Of a DNA stretch of 56,357 nt, positions 33,974 through 42,464 are shown piece after piece. Under the pieces are notes generated by a model. That model searched no databases. It was given only the letters and a program-made list of their open reading frames with translations, and was not told the origin of the DNA. Every line of letters begins with the position of its first letter. The stretch's first letter is position 1. A program made the position numbers and the translations under genes. The DNA comes from Amycolatopsis circi (lineage in GTDB: Bacteria > Actinomycetota > Actinomycetes > Mycobacteriales > Pseudonocardiaceae): positions 1-56,357 of the forward strand of contig NZ_PQIA01000050.1 in assembly GCF_003385235.1 (NCBI RefSeq), in the 5' to 3' direction.

Positions 33974-35458
33974 TCAGGCTTGCGCGACCGTCACCCGAGC
34001 GGCCGTGTCGCTCTCCTCGATCATCCCGCCCTGCGCGGGTTTGCGACCGTGCTTCATCAGCAGGACGATCGCCACCCCGAAGACGCCGACCACGCCTGCC
34101 CACAGGTAGGACTGGGTGAACGCGGCGTCGCCGTAGATCACCGCGTGCGATTGGGGCAGCGTCATCCGGACGTGCGAGGCCATGATCGCGCCGGTCACCG
34201 TCACCGCGGCCGACGACGCCAGCATCGCGATCACGCCGGCGATGCAGTTGCCCGCGCCGCCGAGCCGCTCGGGCAGGGCGTCCTGCAGCAGGTTCGCGTT
34301 GGAGGAATGCAGGAACCCGACCGCGAACCCGGCGACGAAGCTCGTGATCGCGACCTGCCACTGCACAGTGAACATCCGCGAGCCGAGGAACATCACCACC
34401 AGGAAGCACAAGCTGGACGCGAGCAGTACCTGGCGCGCGCCGATCCGCTTCGACAGGTAGCCGCCGAGCGGGCCGACGACCATGCCCACCACGCCGAGCG
34501 GGAACGTCCACAGGGCCAGCTGCAACGCGGAAAGCCCGACGCCGTAAGTGTTTCCGGGGATGTGCGGCGTCTCGAACATGGTCGGGCTGAGGATGCCGTG
34601 CGCGTTCATCATGTACGACACCAATCCGACCGCGATCACCGTCGGCAGGAACTTGCGTCCGACGAGTACCCGCAGATCGATCAGCGGTTCCTTCGCCTTC
34701 AGCTCGCGCAGCACGAACGCGGCCAGCAGCAGCACCCCGAGGGCGAACGCGCCGACAGTGGTCGTCGATCCCCAGCCCCACGTGCCGCCTTTGCCGACCG
34801 CGACGAGCAGAATGCCGAGGCTGGCACCGAGCAGAATGGCACCGGGAATGTCGAACGAGGATTTGACCCGCACCTTGCTTTCCGGCACCAGCCACGCGTG
34901 CAGCGGCAGCAGGACGCCGACGTAGATCGCCATGAACCAGAACACGCTGCGGAAGCCGAAATTGTCGATCAGCCATCCGGCGAGAAACGGCCCGGCGACC
35001 GCGCCCATGCCGATTCCGGTGACCACCGAACCGAGCGCGATCGGCACGTACGAGCGCGGGATCACGTCGCGGACGAGCGCGTAGGAAATGTTCACGATGC
35101 CGACCAGGCTGCCCTGCAGCAGGCGGCCGATCAGGAGCAGCGCGAACACGTCGGTCGTCGCGCACACGACGCTGCCGAGCAGGAAGATCGCGCCCATCAC
35201 CAGGATGATCCGCTTCTTTCCGTAGCGATCGGCGGCCTTGCCCGCGAGCGGGAGCACGACCGCGCCGGCGAGCGTCACCACCGAGGCCGCCTGCGCCACG
35301 TCGAGGGTCCGGAAATGCGCGGCCATCCCGGGCAGCGCCGGATACACCATGAGAATTTCGAACGTCGCTATTTCGGAGAGCAGAATGATCAACGCGCAGA
35401 CCGCGATGATCCGCCCGCGGGAGACAGGTCCGTTCGCCGGATTCAGGTCGAGTGCCAT
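33974..35458 (-). CDS. Major facilitator superfamily transporter
   Basis: A 494-residue MFS permease with about 14 membrane segments, of the drug:H+ antiporter-2 type. The loop motif GKAADRYGKKRI (motif A, between TM2 and TM3), GRLLQGSLVG and VTGIGMGAVAGPFLAGWL (motif C) are visible. Within a steroid cluster it may import or export steroids or intermediates, which is an inference. The unit starts at 35458, 115 bp downstream of a good palindrome copy. Confidence 0.85.
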   Translation of the reverse strand: MALDLNPANGPVSRGRIIAVCALIILLSEIATFEILMVYPALPGMAAHFRTLDVAQAASVVTLAGAVVLPLAGKAADRYGKKRIILVMGAIFLLGSVVCATTDVFALLLIGRLLQGSLVGIVNISYALVRDVIPRSYVPIALGSVVTGIGMGAVAGPFLAGWLIDNFGFRSVFWFMAIYVGVLLPLHAWLVPESKVRVKSSFDIPGAILLGASLGILLVAVGKGGTWGWGSTTTVGAFALGVLLLAAFVLRELKAKEPLIDLRVLVGRKFLPTVIAVGLVSYMMNAHGILSPTMFETPHIPGNTYGVGLSALQLALWTFPLGVVGMVVGPLGGYLSKRIGARQVLLASSLCFLVVMFLGSRMFTVQWQVAITSFVAGFAVGFLHSSNANLLQDALPERLGGAGNCIAGVIAMLASSAAVTVTGAIMASHVRMTLPQSHAVIYGDAAFTQSYLWAGVVGVFGVAIVLLMKHGRKPAQGGMIEESDTAARVTVAQA

Positions 35459-35573
35459 GCCGGTCCCTTTCCAGAAGTGATCAGGGGAATCCTCGCCGGA
35501 ATACGAGGTCCCGCGCTGATGAGGCCGGAATCGACGTGAGCGTAAGCACGACCGCCGCACGGGCCTGGCGCGA

Positions 35574-35588
35574 TCCCGCTCATCGGGA
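35574..35588. promoter_or_regulatory. Steroid-cluster palindrome, copy 8 (MFS transporter)
   Basis: TCCCGCTCATCGGGA, one mismatch between arms. It is 116 bp upstream of the MFS start and just past the stop of the SDR at 35595, so it serves the MFS-hydrolase unit. Confidence 0.75.
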
Positions 35589-35594
35589 GTTCTC

Positions 35595-36317
35595 TCAGAC
35601 GTGCGAACCGCCGTCCACGCGGATCTCCGTGCCGGTCAGGTATCCGGCGTCGGCGGAGGCGGCAAAGGCGATCGTGGCCGCGATCTGGTCCGGCTCCGCC
35701 GCGCCCATCGGCGAGCGGATCCGGCTGTAGTAAGAGGTGTCGAGACCGGCCAGCACGTGCTCGCCGACCAGCGGTGTCGCGACCGTGCCCGGAGACACGA
35801 CGACCACGCGAACGCCGCGGCCGATCACCTCGGCCGCCAGGCTCAGCGAGAATCCCAGGACCGCGGCTTTGCTGGCGGCATAGGCCGTCATGTAGGGATT
35901 TCCGTGGGTGGCAGAGCTGGACGAGACGTTCACGATCACACCACGGCCGTCGGGCAGGTGCGGCAACGCTTCCCGGCAGCACAGCGCGGTGCCGATCAGG
36001 TTCACGTCGTAGAGCCGCCGGAGGTCTTCGACGGTCAGCTCGGCGATCGGGGTGGTGCGGTGGATTCCGGCAACGTTGACGACCACGTCAAGTCCGCCCA
36101 GCGCTGTCGCTGCTTCCCGAACCGCGGCGGAAACCGCGGTCTCGTCGGAAACGTCGGCCTGATGCGGGAGGATCCGTCCGGTTTCCGGCAGCCCGGAATG
36201 GTCGACGTCGACGGAGAAGACAGTCGCGCCTTCGGCCGCGAGACGGAGCGCGGTGGCTCGGCCGATCCCCGAGCCGCCACCGGTGAGCAGGACTTTCGCG
36301 TTCTCGAATCGGTGCAT
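35595..36317 (-). CDS. Short-chain dehydrogenase/reductase
   Basis: A 240-residue SDR with TGGGSGIGRATALRLA, VVVNVAGIHR, Ser in VNVSSSSATH and YAASKAAVLG. Two start choices exist, the ATG at 36317 and a GTG at 36326; neither has a strong ribosome site, and the ATG gives the usual SDR N terminus. It stands as a single-gene unit with a palindrome copy 44 bp upstream. It probably acts on a steroid hydroxyl; the substrate is unknown. Confidence 0.78.
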   Translation of the reverse strand: MHRFENAKVLLTGGGSGIGRATALRLAAEGATVFSVDVDHSGLPETGRILPHQADVSDETAVSAAVREAATALGGLDVVVNVAGIHRTTPIAELTVEDLRRLYDVNLIGTALCCREALPHLPDGRGVIVNVSSSSATHGNPYMTAYAASKAAVLGFSLSLAAEVIGRGVRVVVVSPGTVATPLVGEHVLAGLDTSYYSRIRSPMGAAEPDQIAATIAFAASADAGYLTGTEIRVDGGSHV

Positions 36318-36360
36318 CCGTCGCACGCTGCCACCGGCACCGCTCCCCACGCGGCGGCGA

Positions 36361-36375
36361 TCCCGCTCACCGGAC
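36361..36375. promoter_or_regulatory. Steroid-cluster palindrome, copy 9 (SDR)
   Basis: TCCCGCTCACCGGAC: the left arm is complete and the right arm is one base short of the core, 44 bp upstream of the SDR start. It abuts the hairpin terminator of the kshB operon. Confidence 0.65.
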
Positions 36376-36421
36376 CTCGTGAGTGGCTATGCCGGTTCTA
36401 ACCGGCATAAACACTCACGAG
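36376..36421. terminator. GTGAGTG-family hairpin terminator
   Basis: Near-perfect 22-bp stem from CTCGTGAGTGGCTATGCCGG to its complement around a two-base loop; the kshB stop lies inside the right arm. It is the sequence relative of the hairpin at 24471-24510. Confidence 0.88.
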
Positions 36422-37419
36422 ACCCCGTACGTAACCTTCACTTGGTCCGTCCGCGGCCGGGCCTGGCACGCCAGAATCAACCCGTCGGCGAGGTCCTGCG
36501 CATCGAGGACTTCGTTGTGCACCAGGTCCACCTCACCGCTCACCAGCACACAGGCGCAGGCACTGCACGCACCCTCCCGGCACGAGAACGGCGCGTCCAA
36601 ACCCGCCGCCAAAAGGACGTCGAGCAACGCGTTCTCCCTCGGCCAGCGCAACTTCCTTGTCTCACCGTCGAGTTCGACTTCCACCGTGCTCGCCGGGCCG
36701 GACGCGTCCACCGCCACCGAGGCGAACGGATCGCCAGTGAGCGACGTGAACCGTTCCACGGTAACGCTTTCCACACAGAGTCCATTCAGGACCATCGAAG
36801 CCAGATCCATGAAGGGGCCAGGTCCACAGAGGAACGTAGCTCGCTCCCGATACGGTGCCGTCAACGCCCGAAGCCCGGCCTCGGTCGGCAACCCCTGCAC
36901 TGACTCCAGCCAATGCAGCACATTCAGCCGATCCGGAGATTCCTTCGCCAGCCGCAGCAGTTCGTCCCGGAAGATCACCGACTGCTCGTCCCGGTTCGCG
37001 TAAACCAGCGTCACCCGTCCGGAACCGGCCCGCAGACAGGACTTCAGGATCGACATCACCGGCGTGATCCCGCTGCCAGCGGCGAGCAGCAGCACGTCGG
37101 CGTCGAGCGAGCGCGGCGTGAACGTGCCGGACGGCCGCAGCACGTCCAGCACAGTCCCCTCGACCGCGTTGTCCACCAACCAATTCGATCCGTACCCGCC
37201 TGCTGTGCGCTTCACCGTGATTCTCGGCGGCTCCTCGCAGTGCGGGGAACTGCACAGCGAATAGCAGCGCGCGACACTGTCCTCAGTGGACGGAATCCGT
37301 ATCGTGAGGAATTGCCCTGGCAGATAGTCGAAACTGCCGTCGATCGGTTCCAGTACCAGCGAATGCGCGTCAGCGGTCTCGCGGACTACCTCGGTCACCC
37401 GCACGCGCCTCGCGCTCAT
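36415..37419 (-). CDS. kshB: KshB, 3-ketosteroid 9alpha-hydroxylase reductase
   Basis: A 334-residue flavin/ferredoxin reductase that passes electrons from NADH to KshA. Domains run FAD/barrel (RCYSLCSSP), NAD binding (GSGITPVMSIL, FLCGPGPFMD) and a C-terminal plant-type [2Fe-2S] with C-x4-C-x2-C (CREGACSACACV) and a last Cys in LILACQARP. Start ATG at 37419 overlaps the kstD stop (ATGA). It is the last gene of hsaD-kstD-kshB and ends in a hairpin. Confidence 0.92.
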   Translation of the reverse strand: MSARRVRVTEVVRETADAHSLVLEPIDGSFDYLPGQFLTIRIPSTEDSVARCYSLCSSPHCEEPPRITVKRTAGGYGSNWLVDNAVEGTVLDVLRPSGTFTPRSLDADVLLLAAGSGITPVMSILKSCLRAGSGRVTLVYANRDEQSVIFRDELLRLAKESPDRLNVLHWLESVQGLPTEAGLRALTAPYRERATFLCGPGPFMDLASMVLNGLCVESVTVERFTSLTGDPFASVAVDASGPASTVEVELDGETRKLRWPRENALLDVLLAAGLDAPFSCREGACSACACVLVSGEVDLVHNEVLDAQDLADGLILACQARPRTDQVKVTYGVS

Positions 37420-39062
37420 GCCGAGCGCGCGGCCGCGTGCTGCGCCGCGAGATAGCCGAAGACGATCGAAGGACCGATCGTCGCACCCGGACCAGCGTAT
37501 TCGTTGCCCATCACCGCAGCGGTCGTGTTGCCGGTGGCGTACAGGCCGTCGATCGCCGAGCCGTCGTCGCGCAGGACGCGGCTGTTCTCGTCGCACACCA
37601 GGCCGCCCTTGGTGCCGAGGTCGCCGACCTCGATGCGGAACGCGTAGTACGGTCCTCGCTCGATCACGTCGAGACACGGATTCGGAAGTGTCGGATCGCC
37701 GTAGTACCGGTCGTAGGCGGATGCGCCGCGACTGAAATCGTCGTCCACTCCAGCACGGGCAAAACCGTTGAACCGCGCCACGGTTTCCGCCAACGCGTCA
37801 GCCGGAACACCGATTTTATCCGCCAGTCCAGCAAGGGTATCCGCGCGATGTGCGATTCCGGCGGCGTAATAAGGCTCCGGAATCGGTGCCCCCGGCAGGA
37901 TCTGTGCGAACGGATACCGCGCACGAGCCTTCGCGTCCATCACGAACCAAGCCGGCACATGTCCGCCCTCAAGCTGAGCGTGCACGAAGGTGACGTACGG
38001 CGCGGACTCGTTGGTGAACCGCGTTCCCTCCGCCGACACGATGACCGAACGCGGGATCGACCGTTCGGACACCAGCGGCACCACCGCTCCAGACGGATGC
38101 CGCACCGACGGCATCCACCACGCGTCATCCATCAGCGCCGTCGCCGCGCCGACGCCCAGCCCGGCCTCAATGCCGTCGCCGACATTCTCCCGTGCACCGC
38201 CGCTGTGATCGTCCCACGCCGCTTCCGGGAGGTAGCGTTTCCGCAGCTCAGCGCTGTGCTCGAAGCCGCCGGTCGCGAGCAGCACGCCACGGCGGGCGCG
38301 GATCCGCTGCTGCACACCGTCGTGCTCGGCCACGATGCCGGTCACCCGGCCGTCCTCGACCACCAGCTCGGTCATCGGCGACCGCAGCCACAGCGGGACC
38401 CCGGCGTCCTTCAACGCCATCCGCAACCGCGCGACCAGCGCACGGCCGCCGGTCGCCATGTGCCGGCGCCGCACCACATTGGACGACACCCGCCAGGCCG
38501 CGATCACCGAAGCCCACCGGCCGCGCCAGGTGCGCTTGACCATCGCCAGGTCGTGGTAATCCTTCGCGGTCACCCACAGGCCAAGCGGGCCCTTCATCGT
38601 GTTCGGCCGCTGGTGCCGCTCGTCCTCGCCGAGGTGCCGGGTGTCGAACGGTTTTGCCTCGACCGACCGGCCCAGCGGGCGGCCGCCTTCGAGCTCCGGG
38701 TGGTAATCGGCGTAGCCCTTGACCCAGAAGAACCGCAGCCATTTGCTGCGCTCCAGCAGTTCCATCGCCGCCGGGCCGTGGTCGACATACGCGTCGAGCC
38801 GCTCTGCGGGCACCCGTCCCTCGGTGAGCAGGTCGAGATAACGCCGGATCGACGCCCGGCTGTCGTCGTGCCCGGCCGCCCGCAGCGTCGGATTGTTCGG
38901 GATCCAGACGCCGCCGCCGGAAATCCCGGTGGAGCCGCCGTACATCGCGCCCTTCTCGACGACCAGCACGTCCAGCCCGGCCGCCGCGGCGGTCAGCGCC
39001 GCCGTCATCCCGCCGCCGCCCGAGCCGACGACGACGAAGTCGTATTCCGCGTCCCAGGCCAT
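37416..39062 (-). CDS. kstD: KstD, 3-ketosteroid delta1-dehydrogenase
   Basis: A 548-residue flavoprotein that introduces the 1,2 double bond into 3-ketosteroids. The N-terminal FAD site is VVVGSGGGGMTAALTAAAAG with GGSTGISGGGVWIPNN. TNESAPYVTF holds a conserved Tyr, and NEYAGPGATIGPSIVFGYLA carries the Y-x-G-x-G motif of the catalytic Tyr and Gly. The ATG overlaps the hsaD stop. Together with KshAB it opens ring B. It differs from the KstD-like protein at 21924 in length and in the TIGPS motif, and is the canonical copy. Confidence 0.92.
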   Translation of the reverse strand: MAWDAEYDFVVVGSGGGGMTAALTAAAAGLDVLVVEKGAMYGGSTGISGGGVWIPNNPTLRAAGHDDSRASIRRYLDLLTEGRVPAERLDAYVDHGPAAMELLERSKWLRFFWVKGYADYHPELEGGRPLGRSVEAKPFDTRHLGEDERHQRPNTMKGPLGLWVTAKDYHDLAMVKRTWRGRWASVIAAWRVSSNVVRRRHMATGGRALVARLRMALKDAGVPLWLRSPMTELVVEDGRVTGIVAEHDGVQQRIRARRGVLLATGGFEHSAELRKRYLPEAAWDDHSGGARENVGDGIEAGLGVGAATALMDDAWWMPSVRHPSGAVVPLVSERSIPRSVIVSAEGTRFTNESAPYVTFVHAQLEGGHVPAWFVMDAKARARYPFAQILPGAPIPEPYYAAGIAHRADTLAGLADKIGVPADALAETVARFNGFARAGVDDDFSRGASAYDRYYGDPTLPNPCLDVIERGPYYAFRIEVGDLGTKGGLVCDENSRVLRDDGSAIDGLYATGNTTAAVMGNEYAGPGATIGPSIVFGYLAAQHAAARSA

Positions 39063-39922
39063 CAGTCGCCGTCCTTCCGGAGCAGGAACGCGAGAACAGC
39101 GCTTTCCCAGGCGTCTTTCTGCTCGATCATCGTCCAATGACCGCAATTCGGAAGAATGTGCAGTTCCGCGTGGGGAATCGTGCGCATCGGGATCAGGGCC
39201 ATGTCGAGCGGGCTGACCCGGTCGTCCCGGCCCCAGGTGACGAGGGTCCGGGCGCGGATCTTGCGCAGCGTCGCCCACAGCGGGGTGACGTCGAATGCCG
39301 CGGCGGCTTGCGCCTGCAACACACCCTTGCCGTACATTTTCTTCGCGCTGGCCAAAGAATCCGCCGCGGTCGCCAGCCGCCAGCGTTCTTCGATCAGTTC
39401 TTCGGTGATCAGCCCGCGGTCGAACACCATCGAATTCAGCCACTGCACAAGCCGTTCGCGCGTCGGGTCCTCGACAAATTCGGTCAGCAGGTTGATCCCC
39501 TCGCCCGGGGCCGGGCTGAAGATGTTCGTGCCCATCCCGCCGACAGTCACCAGCCTGCGGACGCGGTCCGGGTGCGCGATCGCGGTGCGGGTGGCGACGA
39601 ACCCGCCCATCGAGTTGCCGACGAGGTCAGCGGCGGCGATGTCGAGCCCGTCGAGCAGGTCGAGCACCGCGCGCTCGGCGGCGGGCATCGGCGGTTCCGC
39701 GACCGGGTCGCTGACGCCGAATCCGGGGAATTCCAGGATCAGGCACCGGAAATGCGCGGCGAACGACGGCAGGTTCGCCCGGAAGTTCTGCCATCCGGTG
39801 ACGCCGGGGCCGGATCCGTGCAGCAGCACGAGCGGCGGGCCGTCGCCTGCTTCGTGGTAGCGCAGCACGCCCCGGTCGGTGCGGAGTTCGCGCAGCGTCG
39901 CGTCGTGGCTCAATTCCGGCAT
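39062..39922 (-). CDS. hsaD: HsaD, 4,9-DSHA meta-cleavage hydrolase
   Basis: A 286-residue alpha/beta hydrolase that cleaves the HsaC product into 2-hydroxyhexadienoate and HIP. The triad is Ser104 (VGNSMGG), Asp234 (WGRDDRVSPLD) and His262 (NCGHWTMIEQ), with HGSGPGVTGWQNF forming the oxyanion loop. RDDRVSPLD and GHWTMIEQ match the HsaD family closely. The ATG at 39922 leads the hsaD-kstD-kshB operon, which diverges from hsaB. Confidence 0.9.
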   Translation of the reverse strand: MPELSHDATLRELRTDRGVLRYHEAGDGPPLVLLHGSGPGVTGWQNFRANLPSFAAHFRCLILEFPGFGVSDPVAEPPMPAAERAVLDLLDGLDIAAADLVGNSMGGFVATRTAIAHPDRVRRLVTVGGMGTNIFSPAPGEGINLLTEFVEDPTRERLVQWLNSMVFDRGLITEELIEERWRLATAADSLASAKKMYGKGVLQAQAAAAFDVTPLWATLRKIRARTLVTWGRDDRVSPLDMALIPMRTIPHAELHILPNCGHWTMIEQKDAWESAVLAFLLRKDGD

Positions 39923-39995
39923 GGCTGACCTCTTGCTCGTGGATGCGGGATGCCGCCGAAGCTAGCCAGCCGCCGGACGCGCGCGGGACTCCAGT

Positions 39996-40010
39996 CCCGG
40001 TCACCGAGAG
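39996..40010. promoter_or_regulatory. Steroid-cluster palindrome, copy 10 (hsaD/hsaB)
   Basis: TCCCGGTCACCGAGA, 13 of 14 bases, in the divergent promoter, 73 bp from hsaD and 42 bp from hsaB. Confidence 0.75.
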
Positions 40011-40052
40011 AGCCCGTCTGCGGAGGCGTCGGCAGCTTTTACCGTCGAGGCC

Positions 40053-40583
40053 ATGCAAGCCACCGAAGCACCGACCCCGCTGGAGATGCGCCGCGCACTG
40101 AGCCGGTTCGCCAGCGGCGTCACCGTGGTGACCGGCGTCGACGGCGGCGAGGCGCTGGGGTTCACCTGCCAGTCCTTCACGTCGGTGTCGCTGGAACCGC
40201 CGCTGGTGCTGTTCTGCGCCGACCGCGGCGGCCGGGCGTGGCCGCGCATCCGCGCCGCCGGACGGTTCTGCGTCAACGTGCTGGCCGAACAGCAAGCCGA
40301 TCTCTGCGGCCGCTTCGGATCCCGCCACGGCCTTCGCTTCGAAGGACTGAATTGGAAGCTTTCCCGTTGGGACACACCGGAATTACCCGAGGTCCTGCTC
40401 CGCGTGCACGCCGAAATCGAAACCGTGCACCACGCAGGCGACCACGACGTCGTCCTCGGCCGAGTACTCGCGCTCGACCCCGGCGCCGACGAGCGGCCGA
40501 TGATCTTCTACCGCGGCGATTTCGGTGTCGAAGGCCGCCCCGACGAGGTGCCGGGCTACCTCTGGGGCTGGAGCGACCGCTGA
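40053..40583 (+). CDS. hsaB: HsaB-like flavin reductase
   Basis: A 176-residue flavin reductase of the split-barrel family, about the size of known HsaB (~187). Matches include the N-terminal MRRALSRFASGVTVVTGVDG, GFTCQSFTSVSLEPPLVLFC, RFCVNVLAEQQADLCGRFG and DHDVVLGRVLAL with FYRGDFG. It would supply reduced flavin to HsaA (25466). It shares the divergent promoter with hsaD. Its 3' end overlaps the convergent LysR gene by 28 bp. Confidence 0.85.
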   Translation: MQATEAPTPLEMRRALSRFASGVTVVTGVDGGEALGFTCQSFTSVSLEPPLVLFCADRGGRAWPRIRAAGRFCVNVLAEQQADLCGRFGSRHGLRFEGLNWKLSRWDTPELPEVLLRVHAEIETVHHAGDHDVVLGRVLALDPGADERPMIFYRGDFGVEGRPDEVPGYLWGWSDR

Positions 40584-41467
40584 GCCTCTTCCTCCAGCGC
40601 CCGCACCATCGCCACCGCGGCCTGGCCCGGCTGCTCCCCCGTCACCGCCCACAGGCAGCGCCGCAGTCCGCCGCATTCGTCGCGCACCGGGATCCACCGC
40701 ACGTCGGCGGGGAGCGAATCCGCCGCGAAGCCGGGCACCAGCGAAATTCCCAGTCCTGCCGCGACCAGGCCTAACCGCGTCGGCCAGGCGCGCACCGCGA
40801 ACGCGACCGTCGGCCCGGCGATCCCCGGCCACGTCCCGAATTCCGGCGAGCTGCCCGCGCCGACGATCCAGTGCTGTTCGGCCAGTTCGTCCGATTCGAC
40901 CCAACTGCGCCCGGCGAACGGATGCGATTCCGCGACCGCCACTCCGTACCCGATTCCGCTGCGCAATTCGGTGCGGCGCAAGCTGTCGAAGTCGTATTCC
41001 GGCAATCCGTCCCCGGTGACGACCACCGCGACCTCGAGCCGGCCGCGGCGCAACGACTGCAGCTGCGCCGGGGTCGCGGACTCGGCGAGCTGCACTTCCA
41101 CGCCCGGATGCGCCCGGACCAGCCGGGAAACCGCTCGCGGCAGCAAAACCGCCGACGCGGCCGGAAATCCGCCGACCGAGATCCGCCCGGCCAGCCGGTC
41201 GCGCAGTCCGGCAAGTTCTTTTCCTGCCGCGCTCACGCTTTCCAGAACGCGCCCGGCGTGCCGGATCAACACTTCCCCGGCCGTCGTAGGACGGATTCCG
41301 CGGGCGTGCCGTTCGAACAATGCGGTTCCAGTAGCGCGTTCGCTCGCCGCGATCTGCCGCGACACCGCCGATTGCGTGTAGCCGAGCCGGTGCGCGGCCG
41401 CACTGAACGACCCGGTGCGGGCCACCTCGACCACGACCCGGAGACCGGTGAGCGTCAGATCAGCCAT
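40556..41467 (-). CDS. LysR-family transcriptional regulator
   Basis: A 303-residue LysR protein with the N-terminal winged HTH (FSAAAHRLGYTQSAVSRQI) and a two-lobed effector domain (ISVGGFPAASAVLLP, VAVVVTGDGLPEY). The start ATG at 41467 is preferred to one 12 bases further up. It is convergent with hsaB and could regulate its divergent neighbour or the steroid genes. No shared palindrome lies at its own promoter, so it probably belongs outside the regulon described here. Confidence 0.85.
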   Translation of the reverse strand: MADLTLTGLRVVVEVARTGSFSAAAHRLGYTQSAVSRQIAASERATGTALFERHARGIRPTTAGEVLIRHAGRVLESVSAAGKELAGLRDRLAGRISVGGFPAASAVLLPRAVSRLVRAHPGVEVQLAESATPAQLQSLRRGRLEVAVVVTGDGLPEYDFDSLRRTELRSGIGYGVAVAESHPFAGRSWVESDELAEQHWIVGAGSSPEFGTWPGIAGPTVAFAVRAWPTRLGLVAAGLGISLVPGFAADSLPADVRWIPVRDECGGLRRCLWAVTGEQPGQAAVAMVRALEEEAQRSLQPQR

Positions 41468-41929
41468 TCCGCCAACCATATCCGAAACGCGCTGCCCGGA
41501 CGTCCACAGTAGACGCCACCGCGGTCCCCTCCCCTTGGCCACGACGCGAAATACCCTGCCCGTCCGCTCCAGCCGGGATTTTCGCGCCCCGAAGGACACC
41601 GAGCGTGCCCCATTTACCTCGCCACAGGTGCCGCCGAACGCCCGAATCGCGGTTGCGGCGAACAGTCGAACTCGCGGCGTACCACTCCGCGGGCGAAACA
41701 CCGGAGCGGGAACCGGCGATGTCATTGCCAGGAGTGGCGAAAAGAATCTCGAGCGTGACCGTCGGCCGACGGTCTACTGTGGAATGCCCGCACGCACCCG
41801 CTGTTCACCGGGTGGCCGTCGCCGCTTAACCGCTGACGGTAACTTTCCGGCGGCGCGCCCGCGATGTCCATTCTGACTGCGACGGCTTGTCACCGGACGG
41901 CCGTCCGAGCCGGACTGAGGTTGCGACAC
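41468..41929. other. 462-bp gap with no convincing gene
   Basis: No reading frame has credible codon use, and no RNA gene is seen. The only notable element is a perfect 18-bp palindrome at 41757-41774. Confidence 0.65.
41757..41774. promoter_or_regulatory. Perfect 18-bp palindrome, possible operator
   Basis: GACCGTCGGCCGACGGTC is a perfect inverted repeat in the LysR/small-protein gap, 156 bp upstream of the 41930 start. GC-rich DNA makes such palindromes more likely by chance, so the role is uncertain. Confidence 0.4.
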
Positions 41930-42328
41930 ATGAAAAGCGCTCGAAGTCCACGCCGGACTCCCCGGTTCCAGCTGATCGGCGGCCCGGGAAACGCGACGAG
42001 GTGGCGGCTCCTCGGCACGAACAACGCTTCGCTGGGGCTGGGCACCGTCGACTACCGCAACGGGGAGGAATGCGTCGCGGCGATCCAATGGCTGTGCGCG
42101 AACATCCCGCGCACGCGCATGGAACTGACCCACGACCACGGAATCGACTGGCGGTGGACGCTGCGCGCGGGCACCGGGACGATCGCGTCCGCGAGCCACG
42201 CCTACGGCCGCAAGATCGAAGCGCAGCACGGATACGAACGGTTCGTCGCCGCGATCGCGGACGCGGCGGAATTCGCGGCGGAAGGCCGGATCACCGACTG
42301 GCGCACGAAGTACCGGCTGCCGGGCTGA
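41930..42328 (+). CDS. Small protein of unknown function, YegP/DUF1508-like
   Basis: A 132-residue protein. After a basic N-terminal leader, FQLIGGPGNATRWRLLGTNN and VDYRNGEECVAAIQWLCANI suggest the DUF1508/YegP fold (small repeat domain), followed by a region with few hallmarks. The ATG at 41930 was chosen over one 66 bases upstream because it begins the conserved part. No operon partner is seen. The function is unknown. Confidence 0.6.
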   Translation: MKSARSPRRTPRFQLIGGPGNATRWRLLGTNNASLGLGTVDYRNGEECVAAIQWLCANIPRTRMELTHDHGIDWRWTLRAGTGTIASASHAYGRKIEAQHGYERFVAAIADAAEFAAEGRITDWRTKYRLPG

Positions 42329-42464
42329 ACGCGTTCGTCGGGCATTAACTGCCGCGCCGTCGGGTGGGAACGCGACCAACGGGGCAGTGTTTGCCGGACC
42401 CCGAAAGGTTTGGTGTCGGCCACGGAATCCCGTGGCCGAGACCAGACAGAGAGAGTACAAACTG

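Noticed and set aside
37437..39140. A 567-residue plus-strand frame opposite kstD
   Set aside because: No domain or signal is present and kstD is complete on the other strand.
16622..40052. KstR operators (TnnAACnnGTTnnA) upstream of the ring A/B genes
   Set aside because: None was seen at the promoters of kshA, hsaA, hsaD or kstD; the repeated element is a different palindrome.
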